From CAZJNX01 sp964547415 (lineage in GTDB: Bacteria; Pseudomonadota; Alphaproteobacteria; Rhizobiales; Amorphaceae), in the NCBI GenBank assembly GCA_964547415.1, contig CAZJNX010000053.1:1-24356 (forward strand): 24,356 bases of DNA, in the 5' to 3' direction. A model generated the notes under the pieces. It did not search any database and had not been told where the DNA came from. It saw only the letters and a list, made by a program, of their open reading frames with translations. The translations under genes were made by a program, and so were the position numbers. Shown piece by piece: positions 16,283-24,280 of this stretch. Position 1 is the first letter of the stretch; each line of letters starts with the position of its first letter.

Positions 16283-17524
16283 ATGGCAAGGAGCTTCCTC
16301 GCAGCCATCGTGTCGACCGCGGGACTTCTCGCGGTGGCCCTCGCCCTCCTCGGCGAGGGGGACGCCCGCCGCGGCCTCGACCGCCTCGCCGGCCTCGTCG
16401 CGCCCGGGCCCGCCGCCCCGCCGGCGACGACCGGTCGTCCGCTCGCCGAGCCCGAAGAGCCCGAACGGCCGCCGGCCGCGGAGGCCGCGCCGGAAACGGC
16501 GGTCACGGACCTGGCGGAGCCCGCCGGGGAGGAGGCGGACGAGCCGCGCTACGACCTCGTCCGCGTGGAGCCGACGGGCGAGGCCGTGCTCGCGGGCCGG
16601 GCCGCTCCGGCGAGCAGCGTGGAACTCCTGGCGAACGGCGTGGTGATCGGCTCCTCCCGGACCAACGCGTCCGGCGAGTGGGTGATCGTGCTCGCCATGC
16701 CGCTGTCGCCGGGCGAGCACGCCCTCACCCTGCGCGTGAAGGGCCCGGCCGACGAGCGCCCGGTGTACGGCCGCGAGACGGTGGCCGTCTCCCTCGCCGG
16801 AAACGCGACGGAGGAGCCGCTGGTGGCGGTCCTGTCGCCGGAAACGGCGGTGGACATCCTGCAGATGCCGGACGGCGAGGGAAAGGCAGCGCCTTCCACG
16901 GACGCGGGCGCGGCCAGCGAGCCGGCCGACGCCGGGGCGGCGGGCGCGACCGTCGGTGCCGCCCTCGCGCCCGCCGAGGCGGAGCCGGGCGAGCGGCCCG
17001 CCGCCGAGGAGGGGCCCGTCGCGATCCGCTCCGTGGAGGTCGGGCAAGACGGCCTTCGCGTCACCGGCCGCGGGACGGCCGGACGGACGGTGCGGATCTA
17101 TCTCGACGGCGACCTCGTGGGCGAGGCGCGGGTCGGGCCGGACGGCGGCTTCACGATGGTCTCCGCGCAGGTGCCCGCGCCCGGCCGATACCGCGTCCGC
17201 GCCGACGAGCTGTCCGTGGCGGGACGCGCGGTGGCGGCGCGGGCGGAGGTCTCCTTCGACTACGTGGACCTCGAACGCCTGCGCCCCCACGGGAGCGAGC
17301 CGGGCGAGCCCCTTCCGCCGCCCGATCCCGGCAGCGTGCGGGTGGTGATCGAGCGGGGCGACACCCTGTGGAACATCGCCCGCCGCCACTACGGCGACGG
17401 CTTCCGCTACACGACGATCTTCCGCGCCAACTTCGTCCAGATCCAGGACCCGGACCTCATCTTCCCCGGCCAGGTCTTCGACCTCCCCGGCGCCCGCCCC
17501 GCCTCCGACGCCACGGACGGCTGA
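16283..17524 (+). CDS. Membrane-anchored LysM-domain protein with Ig-like repeats
   Basis: This 413-residue envelope protein has an N-terminal hydrophobic segment (residues 4-24, signal or anchor) and then a long Pro/Ala/Glu-rich spacer. Two Ig-like beta units follow (VLAGRAAPASSVELLANG and, after a second spacer, VTGRGTAGRTVRIYLDGDL), then a C-terminal LysM domain (352-401, IERGDTLWNIARRHYG to LIFPGQVFDLP) that binds peptidoglycan glycan. The same layout occurs in many alphaproteobacterial LysM proteins annotated as peptidoglycan-binding. The role is probably structural or as an accessory to cell-wall enzymes; no catalytic domain is seen. The start could also be the GTG at 16280, with GAAGGG immediately upstream. 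It is divergent from the LOG gene. Confidence 0.9.
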   Translation: MARSFLAAIVSTAGLLAVALALLGEGDARRGLDRLAGLVAPGPAAPPATTGRPLAEPEEPERPPAAEAAPETAVTDLAEPAGEEADEPRYDLVRVEPTGEAVLAGRAAPASSVELLANGVVIGSSRTNASGEWVIVLAMPLSPGEHALTLRVKGPADERPVYGRETVAVSLAGNATEEPLVAVLSPETAVDILQMPDGEGKAAPSTDAGAASEPADAGAAGATVGAALAPAEAEPGERPAAEEGPVAIRSVEVGQDGLRVTGRGTAGRTVRIYLDGDLVGEARVGPDGGFTMVSAQVPAPGRYRVRADELSVAGRAVAARAEVSFDYVDLERLRPHGSEPGEPLPPPDPGSVRVVIERGDTLWNIARRHYGDGFRYTTIFRANFVQIQDPDLIFPGQVFDLPGARPASDATDG

Positions 17525-17550
17525 CGGCGCCCGCCGCGGCCCCGCCGTCA
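17522..17550 (+). terminator. Inverted repeat at the end of the LysM gene, possible terminator
   Basis: TGACGGCG (17522-17529), which includes the stop codon, is an exact reverse complement of CGCCGTCA (17543-17550) across a 13-nt loop. No T-run follows, so it may be a weak or factor-dependent terminator. Confidence 0.35.
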
Positions 17551-18058
17551 CGGGGGCGCGCCCGCCCGGTCCCGTGGTTCCATCCGGATGGCGGGACGGG
17601 TCCATCGACACGCCGGGACACCGCCGCGTCCAGAAGCGCGCCGGACGCGGGCCCGCGCACCGGGCCAACCCGTTGCGGATCGACGTTCACGCGGGGCGCA
17701 ACCCTTTGCCCGATCGGCCGCCGCGCATGTCCGCCGGCCGCGACGGGCCGCCGACATCCCCTGACGGTGCACTCCCGTCGCCGACGCGGTCGAAGGGCGC
17801 TGGACGCACCGGCCGCCGACCGCACCCCGGTCGGCCGGCACTTGCGGTCCGCCCCGCGTCCCCGGCTATCCGGGCCCGTCCCGGTGGACGGACGCCCTTG
17901 CGGCCATTCCGGCGGAGCCGAGGCCTCGACAAACGCGCCGGGCGCGGGCCGGGAGTGCCGTTTGCGGGACGCCGCGTTTCCTGTCCGGCGCGATCTTCAA
18001 GAGGACGGGTCGGCGCCATCCCGACGGGCTGCCCGCAGGATCGCGCCGGGAGGCGGCT
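17551..18058. other. Intergenic region between convergent genes
   Basis: These 508 nt separate the ends of the LysM gene (plus strand) and the reductase gene (minus strand). Open frames here have low-complexity Arg/Pro/Gly composition and no family resemblance. No RNA gene, repeat array or insertion sequence end was recognised. Confidence 0.5.
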
Positions 18059-18868
18059 TCACCCGTCCTCGTCCGCCGCCTCGCTCTCCGCCGTGCCGCC
18101 GCGGTTGCGGGCGAGGCGGCCCTGCGCCGCGTCCATCGCCCGTTCCCACTGCCCCAGGAAGTCGCCGGCGGCGAGGACGCCGAGGCCGGTGGCGGTGATG
18201 CCGCCCGGCGTCGCAAGCGCCCGCAGCATCTCCGAGACCGGCTGGTCCGGCCGGGCCGCCACCATGCGCGCGGCCGCCGCGAACGTGCCGGCGGCGAGGC
18301 GGCGCGCCTCCGCCTCCCCGACGCCGCGGGCCCGGGTCCATTCCGCCGTCGCGCCGATGAGGGCGTGGACCCAGCCGTAGACGGCCGCGTCCACCGAGGC
18401 CGCCTCCATGAGATCTTCCGCGGGCAGGACGATCACGTCGCCGAGGGTGGACAGGACCTCCCGTGCCGCCCCGTCGTCGGGGAAGAGAACCGTCGGGCTC
18501 GCCCCCACGGCCGCCGCGCTGATGGGCATGGCGCGCACCACCGTCGCCGGACGCGCCGCCTCCGACAGCGCCGCGAGGGCGACGCCCGCGCAGCACGAGA
18601 CCACCGTCTGCCCCTCACGGAAGGGAAGGCCCGAAAGTGCCGGCACCGCCTGCCCCGGCCGGACGGTGAGGAAGAGCACGTCGGCCCACTCGGCGAGGCC
18701 GCGGTTGTCGGGCGCGAGGGCGACGCCGTGGCCGCCCGCGATCTCGCTCGCCCGGCCGCGGGGAGAGAGCGCGATCCGCTCCCGCGGGACGCCGGCGCGC
18801 ACCAGCCCCTCCACGATGAAGCCCGCGAGGTGCCCGGCACCGAGGAGGCCGATGCGCCGCGCGGTCAC
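18059..18868 (-). CDS. Pyrroline-5-carboxylate reductase family paralogue
   Basis: This 269-residue NAD(P)-dependent reductase has the ProC fold. The N-terminal Rossmann motif is IGLLGAGHLAGFIVEGL. The C-terminal dimerisation domain has the conserved ATPGGITATGL and the preceding AAGTFAAAARMV helix. The usual SGSGPAY segment of true ProC is replaced by AAVYGWVHALIG, and the nucleotide-binding GxGNMG by GAGHLA. It is therefore probably a specialised paralogue acting on a different imine or keto acid. Start GTG 18868 overlaps the stop of the upstream B12 mutase-like gene by 4 nt (GTGA), indicating a coupled pair. By context it may reduce a cyclic imine or oxidise an amino acid formed by its partner, which is inference. 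Confidence 0.82.
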   Translation of the reverse strand: MTARRIGLLGAGHLAGFIVEGLVRAGVPRERIALSPRGRASEIAGGHGVALAPDNRGLAEWADVLFLTVRPGQAVPALSGLPFREGQTVVSCCAGVALAALSEAARPATVVRAMPISAAAVGASPTVLFPDDGAAREVLSTLGDVIVLPAEDLMEAASVDAAVYGWVHALIGATAEWTRARGVGEAEARRLAAGTFAAAARMVAARPDQPVSEMLRALATPGGITATGLGVLAAGDFLGQWERAMDAAQGRLARNRGGTAESEAADEDG

Positions 18869-20649
18869 GGAGAGACGTCCGTCCGCCGGCGCGGGAGGTC
18901 GGCGAGGGCCTCGAGGAAGGCCTCGACGGTGGCGCAGGGGCGCGCGCCGAGCTGGGCGATCTCCCGGCCCACCTCCACCGGCAGCGGCCCGCCCGCCTCG
19001 TCGACGATCTCGTTGAGCCGCCCGCCGACGAACACCGGAACCTCGAGCCCGCGGGCGGAAAGCTCGGCCCGCACGCGGCGCACGTAGGTGAGGGCGATGC
19101 CGTTGTAGGTGGAGACGGCCACCGCGTCGGCGCCCGCGGCGGCGGCGGCCTCGGCGACGGCGTCGGGCTCGGCGCTCACCGCCGCGTCGACCACGACGGC
19201 GCCCGCCTCGGCGAGGGTCGTCTCCACGAGGCGCTTGCCGTAGAAGTGGACGTCGCTCGCCGCCACCACCACGGTCGGCGGCCGCTCGCGGAGGCGGGCG
19301 AGGGGGGCGGGCGGTGTCGCGGCGAGGGCGGCGTCGGCGAGGGCGCGGATCTCCGCCATCCAGGAGGCGGGCACGCGCTCCGCCGCAGGCGCGGCGCCGA
19401 AGCGGGTCTCGAGGGCGACGGGGCCGACGCGCCTCAAGGCCAGCATGAGGGCGGCCGGATCGTCGACGTCCACGCCCTCCGCCGTGAGGCCGTCGAGGAC
19501 GCGGCCCGCGAACGCCTCGCCCCGGGCGAGGAGCCGCTCGGCGAGCGCCTCCGCCGGGGACGGGTCGACCAGCGGCATCATCCCGTCCACGCGGGCCGCG
19601 AGGCGGCGGGCGGCGCGGTGGGCGTCCACCACCTCCTCCACCGTCGGGATGCGCTCGGCCTCCGTCACCGGGATGGGGGTGAGGGCCGCGCCCGTCGGCC
19701 TCAGCCGCTCGCCCATCGCGTCGATCAGGAGATAGCTCGCGAGCGCGCCGTAGTTGGCGGCGAGGGGGCCACCGTAAAGGGTGGTGTTGCCGTAGACCAT
19801 GGTGCCCGGCGTCGGGTTGGCGCGGGCGAGGGCGAGGCGGAAGGCGAGCCGCGGGACCGGCTCGGAGAAGGTGTGGCCGTAGCAGTGGCCTAGCGGGAGG
19901 CCGGCGAGGTCCTCCACGATGCGCCTTTCCAGGATCGCCATCCCGAGGGCCGAGCCCATGTCCTCCATGAAGGCGGCGAAGCCGTCGTCGAGGTTGGAGT
20001 GGACGAGGATCTCCCGCCCGGACGCCGACAGGAAGCCGAGCGCCTCCACCGTGGCGCGGGTGGCGGCGATGTCGTCGTCGTGGCCGGGCAGGCGAAAGGT
20101 GAAGTACTGGGACAGGTTGCCGATGGTGGTGCTGCCGGCGCGAAGGGCCGCGCGGGCGTTGTCCACCGCGGCCGGCATGCCGAGCACGAAGTCGCCGAAA
20201 TGGGGGGCGACGGGCGCGGCGGCGGTGAGGGCGGAAAAGTCCGCCTCCCGCTCCAGGATGAGGCCGGTGCCGCGCTGGCTGCGGGCGCGCGCGGCGGCGG
20301 GAACGCCCATCGACCAGTCGAGGCAGATCCCGTAGCGGTCCGGCGCCATGCCGTCGGCGGCGAGGCGGTCGTGGATCTCCCGCCAGGCGTTCACCGAATC
20401 GGCGAGCGCCCGGTAGCCGATCTGGGCGTGGAAGGTGAGGCGCCCCTGCGCCATCGCCGCCCGCTTGTCGTCGATCTCCGCCGCGATGCCGCGCGCGGCG
20501 AGGAACGGGCAGTCGCCGGGGACGAGGCCGTCCGCCATCGCCCGCCCGGCGGCGAGGAAGGCGCGCCCGTCGATCCCCTCCGCCGCGAGGCGGTCGCCGA
20601 GGCGCGGTGCGTCCGCGCCCGTCGCCGCCGGTCTCGCAGATGCGCCCAT
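18865..20649 (-). CDS. Cobalamin-dependent mutase-like protein (GlmE-like barrel fused to B12-binding domain)
   Basis: This 594-residue protein has, at its C-terminus (about 458-580), a complete B12-binding Rossmann domain. Its base-off/His-on motif is D466-V-H468-F-Y-G471 (AASDVHFYGKRL), followed by VSTYNG and FVGGRLNE, as in glutamate mutase S or methylmalonyl-CoA mutase. The N-terminal 420 residues look like a TIM barrel distantly resembling glutamate mutase subunit E (methylaspartate mutase E). Characteristic stretches are RYGICLDWSMGVP, GSTTIGNLSQYFTF, LGHCYGHTFSEP and GTMVYGNTTLYGG, plus a late region resembling the GlmE end. The substrate is unknown. It is coupled to the ProC-like gene and may belong to an amino-acid pathway. 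Start ATG 20649 follows a GGGAGG-like site. Confidence 0.75.
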   Translation of the reverse strand: MGASARPAATGADAPRLGDRLAAEGIDGRAFLAAGRAMADGLVPGDCPFLAARGIAAEIDDKRAAMAQGRLTFHAQIGYRALADSVNAWREIHDRLAADGMAPDRYGICLDWSMGVPAAARARSQRGTGLILEREADFSALTAAAPVAPHFGDFVLGMPAAVDNARAALRAGSTTIGNLSQYFTFRLPGHDDDIAATRATVEALGFLSASGREILVHSNLDDGFAAFMEDMGSALGMAILERRIVEDLAGLPLGHCYGHTFSEPVPRLAFRLALARANPTPGTMVYGNTTLYGGPLAANYGALASYLLIDAMGERLRPTGAALTPIPVTEAERIPTVEEVVDAHRAARRLAARVDGMMPLVDPSPAEALAERLLARGEAFAGRVLDGLTAEGVDVDDPAALMLALRRVGPVALETRFGAAPAAERVPASWMAEIRALADAALAATPPAPLARLRERPPTVVVAASDVHFYGKRLVETTLAEAGAVVVDAAVSAEPDAVAEAAAAAGADAVAVSTYNGIALTYVRRVRAELSARGLEVPVFVGGRLNEIVDEAGGPLPVEVGREIAQLGARPCATVEAFLEALADLPRRRTDVSP

Positions 20650-21036
20650 CGCCGCGGTCCCCGCCTCCCTCGGGGCCCGAAGCCCCGTAAATGATGGACG
20701 ATCCCCCCAAAGGGCGCCAGCCCCGCGCCCGGCACCCGTTGCGCCGGTCGCGGCGGCCCCTTTCGGCGAGGCCCGTCCGAACCCCGCACCCGATGCTCCA
20801 CGCGGCCCGCGACGGGCGTCGCGAAGGGCTGCGTTGCAGCCCGCGGTCTCCTCGCCCGCACCGGCGTGCCGGCGCCGTCACCGCCTCCCGGGCGAGGGGC
20901 CGTGGGACACGGGGCCGACACCGCCTCGCCGCCGGCGCGAAACCGGCTCGGCGGCGTCCTCCCCGTCCAGCGCTTGCCTCGCCCGCCCCGGTCGCGCTTC
21001 AGTGGTCGCCGACCCGTCCCGAGCGAGCGTCCGCCC
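20650..21036. other. Divergent control region between the two catabolic arms
   Basis: These 387 nt separate the B12 mutase-like gene (minus) from the dehydrogenase gene (plus). A small perfect hairpin, CGGGGC / GCCCCG at 20671-20676 and 20682-20687, sits in the leader of the minus-strand gene 22 nt before its start. An AT-richer patch just upstream (around 20686-20700) could be a promoter element. I looked for a cobalamin riboswitch and found only an isolated CCACTG, which is not enough. No gene is supported here. Confidence 0.4.
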
Positions 21037-21981
21037 ATGACCGATCCCGCCGCCAGCGCGCCTGTCGAAGGCCCCGCCTCGCCCCGCCCGCGGGTCGGCC
21101 TCGTGGGCGCGGGGACGATGGGCCGCGGAATGGGCGAAAACCTCCTGAAGGCCGGCTTTCCGCTCCGCGTGGTCGCGCACCGCAGTCGGGGCGGCGTCGA
21201 CCGGCTCGTCGCGGCCGGGGCCTCCGAGGCGGGGGACCTCGGCGCCCTCGTGGACGGGGCGGACGTCGTCCTCCTGTGCCTGCCGGACGCGGACGTGGCG
21301 ACGGCGGTGGTGGAAGGCATCGCGCCCCGCCTCCGCCCGGACCAGCTCGTCATTGACACCGGCACCGCGCCGCCGGAGGTCTCCCGCCGCCTCGAGGCGC
21401 TGTGCGCGGGGGCCGGCGCGCTGTTCGCGGAGGCGCCCGTCGCGGGCGGGCGACAGCAGGCGGAGGCGGGCGCCCTCGGGGCGCTCGTCGGGGCGCGGCC
21501 GGAGGCGCTCGAGCGGGCGCTTCCCGTCCTCGAGACCTTCTCGGCGACGGTGCAGCACTTCGGCCCGGTGGGGACCGCGAGCCTCGCCAAGCTCGTCAAC
21601 AACTACGTGGTGATGGGGATGGTTGCCCTCGTGACGGAGGCCTACGGGCTCGCCGCCGACGCGGGGGTGCCGTGGGACAGGCTCTACGACGTGATGATCC
21701 GCGGGGCGGGCGACTCGGGCGTCCTGCGGCGCATCGGCGGCGGCGCCGTGGCGGGCGACTTTTCGGTCTACGCCTTCCCGGTGAAGGGGGCGGCGAAGGA
21801 CCTCGCCTACTTCCGCCGCACGGTGGCGGCGGCGGGCGGTCCCTCGCCCCTCGCGCGGGAGGTGAGCGCCGTCTTCGAGCGGGCGGTGGACGCGGGGCAC
21901 GGCGAGCGCCTCCTCGGCGAGCTCCTGCGGCCGGACGTGCGCGCCGCGCTCGCGCGGCGGGAAGGGGAGGGGGAGGGGTGA
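21037..21981 (+). CDS. NAD(P)-dependent beta-hydroxyacid dehydrogenase (3-hydroxyisobutyrate dehydrogenase family)
   Basis: This 314-residue oxidoreductase has the N-terminal Rossmann motif RVGLVGAGTMGRGMGENL (residues 19-36). The substrate-binding signature is APVAGGRQQAEAGALGALVG (133-152), and the catalytic lysine is K185 in SLAKLVNNYVVMG. The C-terminal helical domain ends with VKGAAKDLAYF. These fit the 3-hydroxyisobutyrate, tartronate semialdehyde and related dehydrogenases. The substrate is not deducible. Start ATG 21037. An extension of about 18 residues before the fold is unusual but plausible. Its stop overlaps the next gene by 4 nt (GTGA), so the two are coupled. Confidence 0.88.
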   Translation: MTDPAASAPVEGPASPRPRVGLVGAGTMGRGMGENLLKAGFPLRVVAHRSRGGVDRLVAAGASEAGDLGALVDGADVVLLCLPDADVATAVVEGIAPRLRPDQLVIDTGTAPPEVSRRLEALCAGAGALFAEAPVAGGRQQAEAGALGALVGARPEALERALPVLETFSATVQHFGPVGTASLAKLVNNYVVMGMVALVTEAYGLAADAGVPWDRLYDVMIRGAGDSGVLRRIGGGAVAGDFSVYAFPVKGAAKDLAYFRRTVAAAGGPSPLAREVSAVFERAVDAGHGERLLGELLRPDVRAALARREGEGEG

Positions 21982-23081
21982 GGATCGTCGCGATCGCCGT
22001 TCACCAGGTGGACCTGCCGCTGAAGGAGGACCGCTACGCCTTCGCGGACGGGCGCTCGGTCTCCGTCTTCGATTCCACCGTCGTGCGGGTCGAGACGGAC
22101 GCCGGGATCGTCGGCGTCGGCGAGGTCTGCCCGCTGGGCCCGGCGTACCTGCCCGCCTCGGGGCCGGGGGCGCGCACCACGATCGGGGAGATCGCGCCCG
22201 CCCTCCTCGGGCGCGACCCGCGCGACGTCGCCGTCCTCGCCGACCTGATGGACCTCGTCCTGAAGGGCCATCCCCACGCCAAGTCCGCCCTCGACATGGC
22301 GTTCTGGGACATCCTCGGGAAGGCCGCGGGCATGCCCGTCTGCCGTCTCCTCGGCGGGCGGTTCGGCGAGGCGGTCGTCCTCTACCGGGCGATCGGCCAG
22401 CGGCCGGCGGCGGAGATGGCCGAGAACGTCGCCCGCTACCGGGCGGAGGGCTACACCCGCTTCCAGCTCAAGGTGGGGGGCGAGGCGGACGAGGACGTGG
22501 CGCGCATCCGCGCCTGCCGCGCGGCCGTCCCGGCGGGCGACCGGATGATCGCCGACGCCAACACCGGCTGGCTCGCCGCCGATGCGCTCAGGGTGGTGAA
22601 GGCGGTCGCGGACCTCGACGTCTTCGTGGAGCAGCCGTGCGCGGACCTTGCCGGCTGCCTCGCCGTGCGGGAGCGCACGGCTCTTCCCTTCGTCCTCGAC
22701 GAGCTGATCGACGGGGTGCCCGCCCTCCTCGCCGCCCATGCCCGCGGCGCCATGGACATGGTGAACCTGAAGATCTCCAAGGTCGGCGGCCTCACCCGGG
22801 CGCGGGCGGTGCGCGATGCGTGCGTCGCCCTGTCGATCCCGATGATCGTGGAGGACAGCTGGGGCGGGGACGTGGCGACGGCGGCCATCGCCCACCTCGC
22901 CCATTCGACGCCGGAGCGGCTGCGCTTCGCCGCGACCGATTTCAACGCCTACGGCAGCCGCACCATCGCCGACGGCGCGCCCGTGCGCCGCGACGGGGCG
23001 ATGGCCGCCTCCGGGGCGCCGGGCCTCGGCGTCACGCTCCGGCCGGAGGCCATCGGCGAGCCGCTCGCCGTCTACCGCTGA
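21978..23081 (+). CDS. Enolase-superfamily protein resembling cis-3-hydroxy-L-proline dehydratase
   Basis: This 367-residue protein belongs to the muconate lactonizing enzyme (MLE) subgroup of the enolase superfamily. The N-terminal capping domain starts RIVAIAVHQVDLPLKEDRY. In the barrel, the first acid/base lysine is K165 (FQLKVGG), the metal ligands are D193 (DANTGW), E218 (VEQP) and D241 (LDE), and the second lysine is in LKISKVGG (K265/K268). The C-terminal stretch AHLAHSTPERLRFAATDFNAY is close to the group that dehydrates cis-3-hydroxy-L-proline to pyrroline-2-carboxylate. Hydroxyproline-betaine epimerase or muconate cycloisomerase remain possible. Start GTG 21978 overlaps the previous stop, with a purine-rich GGGGAGGGG site. 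It forms an operon with the dehydrogenase upstream. Confidence 0.82.
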   Translation: MRIVAIAVHQVDLPLKEDRYAFADGRSVSVFDSTVVRVETDAGIVGVGEVCPLGPAYLPASGPGARTTIGEIAPALLGRDPRDVAVLADLMDLVLKGHPHAKSALDMAFWDILGKAAGMPVCRLLGGRFGEAVVLYRAIGQRPAAEMAENVARYRAEGYTRFQLKVGGEADEDVARIRACRAAVPAGDRMIADANTGWLAADALRVVKAVADLDVFVEQPCADLAGCLAVRERTALPFVLDELIDGVPALLAAHARGAMDMVNLKISKVGGLTRARAVRDACVALSIPMIVEDSWGGDVATAAIAHLAHSTPERLRFAATDFNAYGSRTIADGAPVRRDGAMAASGAPGLGVTLRPEAIGEPLAVYR

Positions 23082-23155
23082 AGGAGAGAGCCCGCGGGGG
23101 CTGCCGCGCGGGCAGGAAGGGGCGCGGGTGCGCCCCGAGGGAAAGGAAACCGACG

Positions 23156-24184
23156 ATGACCGCCGACGTCCCCATGCCCATGGTCCCGCTCGGGACGAGC
23201 GGCCTCATGGTCTCGCGCCTCGCGCTCGGCACCATGATGTTCGGCGGACGCGCCGACGAGGCCGAATCGGCCCGCGTCTACGCCCGCGCCCGGGAGGCGG
23301 GCGTCAACTTCATCGACACGGCGGACAGCTACAACGCCGGCCGATCGGAGGAGATCCTCTCCCGCCTGATCGCCCCGGAGCGGGACTCCGTGGTGATCGC
23401 GAGCAAGATCGGCAACCCCGTGGGGGAGGGGCCGAACGCCCGCGGCCTCGCTCCGGCGCGGCTCCTGAGGGAGGTGCCGCGGATCCTGAAGCGCCTCGGC
23501 ACCGACCGGCTCGATGTCCTCTACCTCCACAAGGAGGACCACGCGACGCCCCTCGAGGAGACGGTGCGCGGCCTCGAGATCCTGGTGCGGCAGGGCCTCG
23601 TCCTCCACGTGGGCGTGTCGAACCACAAGTCCTGGCGCGTGGCGCGCCTCGTCAGCCTGTTCGAGGCGGCGGGGATCGGCCGGCCCGTCGTCTGCCAGCC
23701 CCTCTACCACGCCCTCAACCGGACCATCGAGGTGGAGCTCCTGCCTGCCTGCCACGCCTTCGACATCGCCGTCTTTCCCTACAGCCCGATCGCCCGGGGC
23801 GTGCTGACGGGCAAGTACGCGCCCGGCGCGCCGCCGCCGGAGGGCAGCCGCGCGGGCGCCAGCGACAAGCGGATCATGGAGAGCGAGTACCACCCGGACA
23901 CCCTCGCCACCGCCGCCCGCCTCGCCGAGCACGCCGCCGCCCGGACGCTGAGCCCGACGGCGATGGCCCTCGCCTTCGTCCTCGCCAACCCGATGGTTGC
24001 CGGGGCCGTGGTGGGGCCGCGCACGGTGGAGCAGTTCGAGGGCTATCTGCCCGCCCTCGCCGTCGACTGGACGGGCGAGGACGAGGCCGCCTTCGAGGCC
24101 GTCGTGCCGAAGGGCTCCACCGCGATCCGCCATTTCACCGACCCGGCCTACCCGGTCGAAGGCCGCCCCGTGCCTCGACGCTGA
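23156..24184 (+). CDS. Aldo/keto reductase
   Basis: This 342-residue NADPH-dependent carbonyl reductase has the AKR barrel with catalytic tetrad D54, Y59 (FIDTADSYNAG), K84 (ASKIG) and H125 (YLHKEDH). Cofactor-binding signatures are VGVSNHKSW, PYSPIARGVLTGKYAPG, and PTAMALAFVLANPMVAGAVVG near the end. It resembles the YajO/MocA-like AKR12 group. Start ATG 23156 follows GGAAAGG. It lies 74 nt after the enolase-superfamily gene and is probably in the same transcript. The substrate is unknown and is likely an aldehyde or ketone of the neighbouring pathway. All active-site residues are intact. Confidence 0.9.
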   Translation: MTADVPMPMVPLGTSGLMVSRLALGTMMFGGRADEAESARVYARAREAGVNFIDTADSYNAGRSEEILSRLIAPERDSVVIASKIGNPVGEGPNARGLAPARLLREVPRILKRLGTDRLDVLYLHKEDHATPLEETVRGLEILVRQGLVLHVGVSNHKSWRVARLVSLFEAAGIGRPVVCQPLYHALNRTIEVELLPACHAFDIAVFPYSPIARGVLTGKYAPGAPPPEGSRAGASDKRIMESEYHPDTLATAARLAEHAAARTLSPTAMALAFVLANPMVAGAVVGPRTVEQFEGYLPALAVDWTGEDEAAFEAVVPKGSTAIRHFTDPAYPVEGRPVPRR

Positions 24185-24280
24185 CGCCGGGTCGGGCCGG
24201 GCGCGGCGGGGGCGTGGGCGACGTCGAGGCGTCGCCGCCGAGGGCCGCGCGCGGCTTCATGGACGACGTCGGGGTCCGCG

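Noticed and set aside
20650..21036. Cobalamin riboswitch upstream of the B12-dependent gene
   Set aside because: Only an isolated CCACTG was found; the conserved B12 box and surrounding helices of the riboswitch are not present.
24217..24236. 7-bp inverted repeat after the aldo/keto reductase as a terminator
   Set aside because: Short stem with no T-run in a region where chance GC inverted repeats are frequent.
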